Positions 9,301 to 14,470 of a stretch of DNA of 20,625 bases are shown here, one piece after another. This stretch comes from CAYVXE01 sp964455375 (GTDB lineage Bacteria > Zhuqueibacterota > Zhuqueibacteria > Oceanimicrobiales > Oceanimicrobiaceae). The notes beneath the pieces were generated by a model, which was given only the letters and a program-made list of their open reading frames with translations, was not told the DNA's origin and did no database searches. How positions within the stretch are numbered: position 1 is the stretch's first letter; each line of letters starts with the position of its first letter. The DNA lies in contig CAYVXE010000079.1 of assembly GCA_964455375.1 (NCBI GenBank), positions 1 through 20,625 on the forward strand. Direction: 5' to 3'. The position numbers and the translations under genes are program-made.

Positions 9301-9679
9301 GTCTACAGGCAGGGGTGGTTTGGAAAAAACAATGTCGGTGGTCATCGGCAGCTCGGCGTTTGTGGCACGACAGATGTCGCAAACGACTCTTATACCTACA
9401 CACTTTGAACTGTCGCAAAATTTCCCAAATCCGTTTAATCCGTCCACATCCATTCGGTTTGGTTTGCCGAAGGTTCAGAAAGTCACGGTGCGGATTTACG
9501 ATGTGCTGGGTCGTGAAGTACGCACGTTGCTGGATCACAAACCGCAAGCCGCCGGGTATCATCTGATAACCTGGGACGGGCGAAATGAAAGTCGTTTGCC
9601 GGTTGCAAGCGGCTTATATATTTATCGAATTTCTACGGAGAACTTTACGAGAACACGTAAAATGCTATTGGTAAAATAA
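6374..9679 (+). CDS. Large T9SS-type secreted protein with propeller and Ig-like domains
   Basis: An 1101-residue secreted protein. The signal peptide covers about residues 1-28. The first 470 residues hold seven or eight blade-like repeats built on [VW]W-x-D-x-RNG followed by [DL]-[IL]-[YF]-[AT]-Q-[RK]-[IV], for example VVVWVDDRNG, AVILVWEDQRNG and AVAVWQGSRNG. Next comes a KRE9/KNH1-like Ig domain (VTAPALNDVWEIGS with VFWRS and ELSRDGGGSY), then a second Ig-like domain beginning near ISIQAP, then a YRMISAP/KPGWNQIADPF module common in FCB secreted proteins. Residues of about 1012-1101 form a type A C-terminal sorting domain: NFPNPFNPST, the phrase VRIYDVLGREV, then YHLITWDG and the final KMLLVK. 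The family is known for export by the type IX system. The cargo's function is unknown; no catalytic motif is seen. Confidence 0.9.
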   Translation: MTNPLREYWTATFLILTCLFCLPLRTEGQWSTNAAENNVVISLPGSAQFSPAVTTDGQKGVVVVWVDDRNGTADLYAQRISAAGTLRWSAAGVPFVTAGNDQQSPAVALDKNMIYVGWQDNRNVETFKEIFLQKYDLTNGAAVWSQAIFAQQGNNFPPVVGISGENVYTSSYTTGLFDDVLSVQFIDNSGGVRHIPQKIVDEMAKGRQPALPPSVVPALDDGVVAAWVDARNDTALYVSGVSATGEIWPAGEIMLSSDIVNDDPPQIVVDGQQGAVVCWLETDRLAGTDVVKAARITASGNLDWMPSVVEIPGLPGKKNRLKISADDHQNIFLVWENDSGSGSELYFQRINLKGNALVSDVKVTGTAALQGNAELISSQQGAVILVWEDQRNGEIELFTQKIDSVGSKVWDEGGVALSTAFSGGESGMVLANDGLGGAVAVWQGSRNGDKDIFAQRVSVTGALGEFRAISVTAPALNDVWEIGSAQTVFWRSTPGIDSVRVELSRDGGGSYAVLFAALVSQADSLNHILVGPVPGPASEACRVRIRSSSADFILGESKIFRIVSAKGPDISIQAPAKGALHDSLRIAGEVTDLSGVQSVGLHYHQGGGDQFKFIEMTMADDGRFSASIPSDSLTERGVLYFVTATDSLNQRSFTDTTFLPVTFPEGTETVTIAPGKEENAYRMISAPNLLQDNLAQDLLSFSGFGVPDSNRWRIFQYSNNENVELDSSNAWQFRFDPGRAFWAISSVEQTLNFGAGESLPAVTSYSIRLKPGWNQIADPFAFPVSWNEILRKSGNPDISSPFSFKGDYSASTQIAPYEGYFVFNQSARDIELKIPAVAASKTTGFTKAETSDWQLQISAVCDYARDSYNFLGIRKDAEPEWDRLDNPEPPTIGDYVSVSFPHEEWRKYSNSYTTEFRPSIGEGQTWPVHISTNIKNTSIRLIFSGLAEIPDNLEVKLLDESLQISQDLRKQPQYVSSTGRGGLEKTMSVVIGSSAFVARQMSQTTLIPTHFELSQNFPNPFNPSTSIRFGLPKVQKVTVRIYDVLGREVRTLLDHKPQAAGYHLITWDGRNESRLPVASGLYIYRISTENFTRTRKMLLVK

Positions 9680-9711
9680 TTCGTGATAGACCGAAAACAG
9701 ACTCTTGTTGT

Positions 9712-9739
9712 CATTCCTGAGATCTTTTAAGCAGGAATG
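9712..9739. repeat. Short palindromic hairpin between secreted-protein genes
   Basis: CATTCCTG at 9712-9719 pairs perfectly with CAGGAATG at 9732-9739 around a 12-base loop. GTCATTCCTG with a matching CAGGAAT half is a common form of dispersed intergenic palindrome in bacteria. It lies 32 bases after the T9SS cargo stop codon and could cap that transcript, but no T-tract follows. Confidence 0.6.
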
Positions 9740-9772
9740 CATGAAGAAACCAGGCTATAAATGGAGTGTTAG

Positions 9773-10615
9773 ATGAAATCAATTTTGGTGGCGATTGCCA
9801 TTTTTGCGTCTTTGAGTTTGTCATTTGCTCAGAGTGAAAATAAACCGCAGTATCCTGATAATTTTTCAGAAAAGGGGTTTCAGAAAGCCGCCCCTTCCGT
9901 TGTCAAACTCATTTTCGACAGTGGTGAAACAGTCGGTTCGGGGGTTGTTTTAGCTGTTCACAAAGATAATGTGGGCTTTATTTTAACCTCTTATTCACTC
10001 ATTGCCGGGCGGGACAGGGTTGCCGTCATCTTGAAAAATTATCCGGATGCTCTTTTGGGATATGTTGTAGAGAAATTTATCGATTTTGATTTGGATTTAG
10101 CCGTGGTTGCCCTGAAAAACTTTCCTGCAGGACAGCCAGTAATTACTTTAAAAGAACTCAAGAATTCAGACGCCGGGAACAATTTTTCAACGATCTCCCA
10201 TGTCCGCAATGCCGATTGGTCGGTTTTCCGAACGACGATTCAAGAATCGGCACCTCGCTTTTTTACGGTTAGCGCCGATAGTGCGAACGAAATCGGCATC
10301 GGTTCTCCCCTTCTCACTAAGAAAGGGGAGATGTTTGGGCTAATTGTGAAGAAGGAAGAAGAGCTCGACTCCGATGATTCGGTCTATATGAGGGCTGTAA
10401 ATGTTTCCGCCATAAAACCGATGTTAGATGAATGGTTTCATGCTTTGCCACTGAAACAAAAATGGCATGAACAGGGAGCGGGAATTGCCAGTTGGATGTG
10501 GGCTGTGGGAGGCGGTGTTCTAGGTGGGACGGTCGCGGCAATCGTTGCGGCAGGCGGCTCCGGAGAAGGCAGTCCTGCCGGCTTACCACGTCCGCCTCAA
10601 CCTCCAAAACAATGA
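9773..10615 (+). CDS. Exported trypsin-fold pseudoprotease with C-terminal membrane anchor
   Basis: A 280-residue exported protein. The signal peptide covers residues 1-20 (ending SFAQ). Residues of about 36-220 follow the S1C/DegP-type trypsin_2 layout: an early strand SGVVLAV, then FILTSYSLI in the place of the usual TNxHVI, then DLDLAVVAL around Asp108, then IGIGSPLLTKKGEMFGLIV in the place of GNSGGPLLN, and RAVNVSAIKPML at the end. Aligned this way, the catalytic His is Ser75 and the nucleophile is Ile176; only the Asp is kept, so proteolysis is unlikely. A glycine-zipper membrane segment (about 240-261, with VGGGVLGG and VAAIVAAGG) precedes a Pro-rich tail, LPRPPQPPKQ. A GGAG site precedes the ATG. 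It converges on the TonB gene. A binding or sensing role is inferred. Confidence 0.8.
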   Translation: MKSILVAIAIFASLSLSFAQSENKPQYPDNFSEKGFQKAAPSVVKLIFDSGETVGSGVVLAVHKDNVGFILTSYSLIAGRDRVAVILKNYPDALLGYVVEKFIDFDLDLAVVALKNFPAGQPVITLKELKNSDAGNNFSTISHVRNADWSVFRTTIQESAPRFFTVSADSANEIGIGSPLLTKKGEMFGLIVKKEEELDSDDSVYMRAVNVSAIKPMLDEWFHALPLKQKWHEQGAGIASWMWAVGGGVLGGTVAAIVAAGGSGEGSPAGLPRPPQPPKQ

Positions 10616-10640
10616 AATGCAGCCATCGGATTTCATTTTA
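10611..10640 (+). terminator. Weak hairpin with T-rich tail at the pseudoprotease stop
   Basis: AATGAAAT at 10611-10618, which includes the TGA stop codon, pairs perfectly with ATTTCATT at 10630-10637 across an 11-base loop. The trailing bases are TTTTA-rich. The stem is all A/T except one pair, so it is a weak candidate. It sits in the 72-base gap before the convergent TonB gene. Confidence 0.4.
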
Positions 10641-10687
10641 TTCGTGCCTCGAATGTTCTGGAGATTTTTGGCGGTTCTTAACACTTT

Positions 10688-11452
10688 TTAAGAGCTTATC
10701 AATTTGAATTGAACTGGAATTGACACCCAGACTCTTATTTTTCGATCGCGCTGTTTTGCGGGCACCCATTTCACTTTTTGGATTGCCGACATTGCTGATT
10801 TTTCAAATCCCATACCCGCTGGTTTTGCTTTGATAATGGCCGTCTTTTCGGTCCTGCCATCAATTCCCACCAAAACTTTTACAAACACAACCCCTTCCAC
10901 TCCTGCTTTCTGAGCGACTACCGGATATTTCAAATATTTTTGCAGTGCAGCAAAACCACCGATAATCTGCGGTGCCTCGTCGTAGGCCACAAAAATGGTT
11001 TCTTCGTCTTCCGGCGGTGAAGGCGGTGGGGGAATATCGGACAAATCAATATTCGTAGACGCAATGGTTAAATCCTCAGGTACGGATTCTTCTTCTGTGG
11101 GGATTGGCACACTTGGGCGAGGTGGCGGTGGCGGTTTTTTGAATTGTTCTGTCGGTGGAATATCGGCAACCTCTATCTTGACATCTACTTTTGCGACCGC
11201 TTTTGTTTGTAAGTTTATCTGTTTTGCGACCTGAAATGTCAGGATAAGAAACATTAACGTGCTGATGAATGATAGTTCAATTACTTTTTGATAGTCGAGT
11301 TTCAAGTCAAACTCTGGGGCTTTCCGTTTGACCATTCGGCTAAAGTCGACCGTTCGGGAAAAATATTCTCTGGTTGATTTGTTTAATGCACTTTCCTTTT
11401 TGATGAGGTTGCTCTTAAAAGGGTTGAATCTGCCTTTTTTATCTATCAACAT
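10688..11452 (-). CDS. TonB-family energy transducer
   Basis: A 254-residue TonB-like protein, which passes proton-motive energy from the inner membrane to outer-membrane receptors. Residues 1-57 form an unusually long, basic cytoplasmic segment. A single membrane helix follows at about 58-77 (FISTLMFLILTF). A Pro-rich periplasmic spacer spans about 99-148, with PPPPPRP and IPPPPSPP. The TonB_C domain covers about 160-250: PQIIGGFAALQKYLKYP, then GVEGVVFVKVLVGIDG and the closing VWVSIPVQFKL. The start has AAGGAG upstream. No exbB or exbD gene lies nearby, so it must use proteins encoded elsewhere. It is convergent with the pseudoprotease and separated from the zinc-ribbon gene by 367 bases. 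The family call is firm; the receptor partner is unknown. Confidence 0.92.
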   Translation of the reverse strand: MLIDKKGRFNPFKSNLIKKESALNKSTREYFSRTVDFSRMVKRKAPEFDLKLDYQKVIELSFISTLMFLILTFQVAKQINLQTKAVAKVDVKIEVADIPPTEQFKKPPPPPRPSVPIPTEEESVPEDLTIASTNIDLSDIPPPPSPPEDEETIFVAYDEAPQIIGGFAALQKYLKYPVVAQKAGVEGVVFVKVLVGIDGRTEKTAIIKAKPAGMGFEKSAMSAIQKVKWVPAKQRDRKIRVWVSIPVQFKLISS

Positions 11453-11819
11453 TTCTTTCTCCTTTTTTCCCGTTCGTCGTCGCTTTGTGTTTATAAAGTA
11501 CGGAATTTTTCATGTGGAGTTGCATCTTTCCCGTTTTAATTGTGAACATGGGGTGCGAAAACATTTTCCAGTTTTCTAAAAAATCCCGGAAAGGCTTGCA
11601 ACATAATGAGATTGTAAGGGGGGGTAAAAAAAGTATACGTGTACTCGGTGTAGGAAAAACATGGGGAATATCAAACCTTTTCCGATGCTTTTATAGGCTG
11701 CTATCGATCGCTTATTCTCAACCTCCAGTAGGGAGCGATTTCAAGAGGGGTATGGATTTATTCTGGGTGGGGATTTAGCCTCCCCACCCAAACCAGTCAA
11801 TTTTTATCTTAGGTGTAGA
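11453..11819. other. Intergenic region upstream of the TonB gene
   Basis: No convincing gene is visible in this 367-base stretch. AGTATACGTGTACT at 11632-11645 is a near-perfect palindrome (12 of 14 positions) about 180 bases upstream of the TonB ATG, and could be an operator. CGGAAAGGCTTGCAACA near 11587 is loosely repeated in inverted form near 11670-11685. A strong G/C hairpin lies at 11765-11789 next to the zinc-ribbon gene. An open frame at 11512-11778 has no ribosome site and reads across these structures, so I do not call it. Confidence 0.5.
11765..11789. terminator. Strong GC hairpin downstream of the zinc-ribbon gene
   Basis: GGGTGGGGA at 11765-11773 and TCCCCACCC at 11781-11789 form a perfect nine-base-pair stem with a seven-base loop. 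It begins 31 bases past the stop codon of the minus-strand zinc-ribbon gene, which suits a transcript end. Neither strand has a real T-tract directly after the stem, so intrinsic termination is only possible. It could instead protect the RNA 3' end. Confidence 0.5.
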
Positions 11820-12014
11820 TTAGCTGATTGTACAGCTCATATCCTCACCACAACACATGGGAGATTTGATTTTACCATGGCCATTTGGGCATTTTGAAAT
11901 TTGAACATTTGTTCCATCATCCAATTTCAAAGTATCATTAACAAGTGGGGCATCACATTTAGCGCAGGTCGCATTAACAGCCATGCCACATTTGGGACAT
12001 TCATATGTTGCCAT
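11820..12014 (-). CDS. Cys-rich zinc-ribbon miniprotein
   Basis: A 64-residue cytosolic-looking protein with no signal peptide. Metal-binding pairs are CPKC at residues 6-9, CAKC at 17-20, C42-P-N-G-H46, and C54-C55 plus C61 in the segment MCCGEDMSC. The first four cysteines suit one rubredoxin-like or zinc-ribbon site; Cys42, His46 and Cys54/55/61 could form a second. The CCGEDM phrase resembles the CCGEPM signature of desulforedoxin-type iron sites, so a redox metal cannot be excluded. GAAAGGA lies about nine bases before the ATG. It is a single-gene unit with non-coding, hairpin-rich DNA on both sides. I recognise the type as a small conserved zinc-ribbon protein, but no function is known to me. 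Confidence 0.85.
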   Translation of the reverse strand: MATYECPKCGMAVNATCAKCDAPLVNDTLKLDDGTNVQISKCPNGHGKIKSPMCCGEDMSCTIS

Positions 12015-12182
12015 TTGAAATCCTTTCTTTGATTAAAATATTAAATTTGCCTTTAGCAAAATAGTTTATTGAGAAACAATATTCAATGAATAATTGTTTG
12101 TATTGAGTTAATCATTAAAATTAGTTACGTTCTAATCATCTTTTTAGCAGTGACCTCTTGCTTTTTGAGGCGAGACGACAGA

Positions 12183-12312
12183 ACATTACCAATGTGCAAA
12201 GACGCAATGTCAAACCGGTCTGGCACCTGACCCACTGGTTCGGTATTTGAACAATAAGGGTTTGACATTTTACGGTTTAGCCGCACCAGGAATACGTCAG
12301 GCCATGAAACCG
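12183..12312. repeat. REP-like nested inverted repeats between rnr and the zinc-ribbon gene
   Basis: The gap of about 300 bases between 12015 and 12317 carries several paired motifs. ACATT at 12183-12187 pairs with AATGT at 12191-12195. AATGTCAAACC at 12206-12216 pairs exactly with GGTTTGACATT at 12259-12269. Between these, GGTCTGGCACCTGACC is itself nearly palindromic. CGGTTT at 12273-12278 pairs with AAACCG at 12307-12312. The block directly follows the rnr stop codon on the minus strand and probably forms the structured 3' end of the large operon. The layout resembles REP elements moved by RAYT-type transposases; no transposase is present here. The rest of the gap, 12015-12180, is AT-rich and shows nothing else. 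Confidence 0.6.
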
Positions 12313-12317
12313 ATTTT

Positions 12318-14447
12318 TTACTTTTTAACCAAAACAAAATCTAAAAGTCGTTCGTTTGGTTCAACTCTGACCACACGAATTTTCACGGGATCCCCCAGAC
12401 GATAAATGTTTTGTGTTCGCTGCCCCACAAGCTGGTATTTTTTTTCATCGTGAATATAATAGTCATCTTCTAACTCTGAAATATGTACTAACCCTTCCAC
12501 CTGAATATCGACAATTTCCACAAAAATGCCAAAGGCCACCACACCTGAAATAATTCCGTCAAATTCATCGCCGAGGTGTTTTTGCATGTATTCCACTTTT
12601 TTCATTTTAATGGATTCACGTTCCGCTTCCAGCGCCACCAACTCTTTTTCAGAAGCAATCTTTGCAATGTTTCCAAGTTTCTTTTTTTGAGCTTTCAGTT
12701 GGCTGAAGTCAAAACCGGATTTGTATTCTTTCAATAAGCGGTGTACAGCAAGGTCAGGATAACGTCTGATGGGGGATGTGAAATGCGTATAATGTTTAAA
12801 TGCCAGTCCAAAGTGTCCAACATTATTGATGGCGTATTTTGCTTTCATCAAAGATCGAAGCATCAAATTTTCGACGATGTTTTCCTCCGGCTTGCCTTTG
12901 AGATTTTTAAGATAGTCTCCAAGGAGTTTCCCGGTCACTTTTTTGTTCGCATCCAGTGGAATGCCAAGTGCCTTTACAAAGGTTCTAAAAATATCTATTT
13001 TATCCGGTGTCGGTTCTTCATGGATACGATAGATAAACGGCGGCGGTTGTTTCTGTTTGTCTTTCTGTAATGCGATGTACTCGGTAACCGTCTGGTTGGC
13101 CAGAAGCATGAATTCTTCCACGAGACGGTGACTGTGCAAACGTTCCCGGCGTTTTATAGCGATTGGCTCACCGAGGTCATTTAATTCAACCTTTACTTCC
13201 GGCAAATCGAAGTCCAGACTTCCCAGTTTTTGACGGCGTCTAATTAAGGTCTTACTAAGTTTGAACATCATTTGAATTTCATCGGCAAAAGGATTTTTAG
13301 ATCTTTTCTGTTCAATAATTTCCTGAACCTCTTCATAGGTGAACCGCTTTTTGCTGTGAATTACCGATTCGGCGATTTTGTAATCAAAGACATTTCCGTT
13401 TTCATCTACGTCCATAATACAACTGAATGTTAACCTGTTCACTCCTTCTTTGAGACTGCAAATTTCGTTGCTCAGTTTTTCCGGGAGCATGGGAATCACT
13501 CTGTCCACCAAATAAATAGATGTTCCCCGATGCAAAGCTTCTTTATCAAGAATGCTGTTTTCTTTGACATAATAGCTAACATCTGCGATGTGAACTCCTA
13601 ACTGAACGCGGCCATTCCCAAGCTGGCGGATGGAAACTGCGTCATCGAAATCTTTGGCATCTTCAGGGTCGATGGTAAAGCAGTTTTCATTGCGAAGATC
13701 CAATCGGCGTTTTATTTCGCTGTTTGAAATCGTTGCAGGAATTTCTTCTGCCTCCTGTTCAACGGCTGCTGAGAAAGAAGTAGGCAGGTCGAATGATTTG
13801 ACCACGGATATAACATCGACACCCGGTTCATTCGGAAAGCCGAGGATTTCAACGATTTCACCTTCGGGATTGGTGGTTTCATCGTGCCAGTCAATAATTT
13901 TAACGACGACTTTCTGCCCGTCCTTTGCATTCATGCTGTCAGCCCTGTGCACGAAAATGTGTCTGGTCATCTTCACATCATCGGGGACGACAAAACCGTA
14001 TCGTCTTGATTTTTCATACGTACCAACAAAAGATGTACGGGCTCTCCTGACAACCTGAACGACCCTGCCCTCTAAGCTTTTTCCGGCAGAATGCGCATAA
14101 AGCTGAACCTGTACAATGTCTTTATTGTAGGCATTGCCCATATTTTTTTGGCTGATGAAAACGTCTTCCTCGCCCTCTTCGGTGATGAGAAACCCATATC
14201 CCTGCGTCTTGACATGTAGTTCGCCTTCCAGAATGGTTGCTCGTTTTATACAGCCGAAATTGTTGCCCCTGTATTTGGCAATTCGGCCCTCCTGCGCATA
14301 CATTTTTAATGCATCACGAAAAGATTTGTAATGCGTTTTCGGCACGCCGATTTTTCTGGCGAGTTCTTTTGGTTTAAAGGTGCGGTGCGGGTTGCTTGCC
14401 AACAAAGTTGTTACTTTTTTTAGATTTTTTTTTGTTATGTTTGTCAT
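12318..14447 (-). CDS. rnr: Ribonuclease R (3'-to-5' exoribonuclease)
   Basis: A 709-residue RNase II/RNB-family enzyme that degrades structured RNA from the 3' end. An N-terminal winged helix (about 1-65) is followed by cold-shock-type domains (GYGFLITEEGEEDVFI near 83-98 and RRYGFVVPDD near 149-157). The RNB core starts near 250 with CFTIDPEDAKDFDDAVSI, which supplies the metal-binding Asp260, Asp266, Asp268 and Asp269. Later come GVHIADVSYYV, PMLPEKLSNEICSL and HFTSPIRRYPDLAVHRLL. The S1 domain covers about 627-709 (GIISGVVAFGIFVEI, GLVHISEL). The length is normal for bacterial RNase R. It is the last gene of the five-gene minus-strand operon and starts 13 nt after the VWA gene. There is no clear Shine-Dalgarno sequence, so translation may depend on coupling to the gene before it. 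Confidence 0.96.
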   Translation of the reverse strand: MTNITKKNLKKVTTLLASNPHRTFKPKELARKIGVPKTHYKSFRDALKMYAQEGRIAKYRGNNFGCIKRATILEGELHVKTQGYGFLITEEGEEDVFISQKNMGNAYNKDIVQVQLYAHSAGKSLEGRVVQVVRRARTSFVGTYEKSRRYGFVVPDDVKMTRHIFVHRADSMNAKDGQKVVVKIIDWHDETTNPEGEIVEILGFPNEPGVDVISVVKSFDLPTSFSAAVEQEAEEIPATISNSEIKRRLDLRNENCFTIDPEDAKDFDDAVSIRQLGNGRVQLGVHIADVSYYVKENSILDKEALHRGTSIYLVDRVIPMLPEKLSNEICSLKEGVNRLTFSCIMDVDENGNVFDYKIAESVIHSKKRFTYEEVQEIIEQKRSKNPFADEIQMMFKLSKTLIRRRQKLGSLDFDLPEVKVELNDLGEPIAIKRRERLHSHRLVEEFMLLANQTVTEYIALQKDKQKQPPPFIYRIHEEPTPDKIDIFRTFVKALGIPLDANKKVTGKLLGDYLKNLKGKPEENIVENLMLRSLMKAKYAINNVGHFGLAFKHYTHFTSPIRRYPDLAVHRLLKEYKSGFDFSQLKAQKKKLGNIAKIASEKELVALEAERESIKMKKVEYMQKHLGDEFDGIISGVVAFGIFVEIVDIQVEGLVHISELEDDYYIHDEKKYQLVGQRTQNIYRLGDPVKIRVVRVEPNERLLDFVLVKK

Positions 14448-14453
14448 AATTTT

Positions 14454-14470
14454 AATGCTTTTAAAGCATT
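14454..14470 (-). promoter_or_regulatory. Hairpin over the VWA stop codon, just before the rnr start
   Basis: AATGCTT at 14454-14460 and AAGCATT at 14464-14470 form a perfect seven-base-pair stem. Its three-base loop is exactly the TAA stop codon of the VWA gene on the minus strand. The stem ends six bases before the rnr ATG, in the place where a ribosome-binding site would lie. It may tie rnr translation to readout of the gene before it. Confidence 0.45.

Noticed and set aside
4719..9679. A type IX secretion gene cluster
   Set aside because: Only a cargo-type sorting domain is present. No translocon or peptidase gene of that system is encoded in the window.
11512..11778. A plus-strand open frame of 88 codons between the TonB and zinc-ribbon genes
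   Set aside because: No ribosome site, no recognisable domain, and it runs through the GC hairpin. Both neighbouring genes are on the other strand.
12125..12337. A minus-strand frame of 70 codons overlapping the end of rnr
   Set aside because: It overlaps the rnr 3' end and reads through the nested inverted repeats, with no domain or ribosome site.
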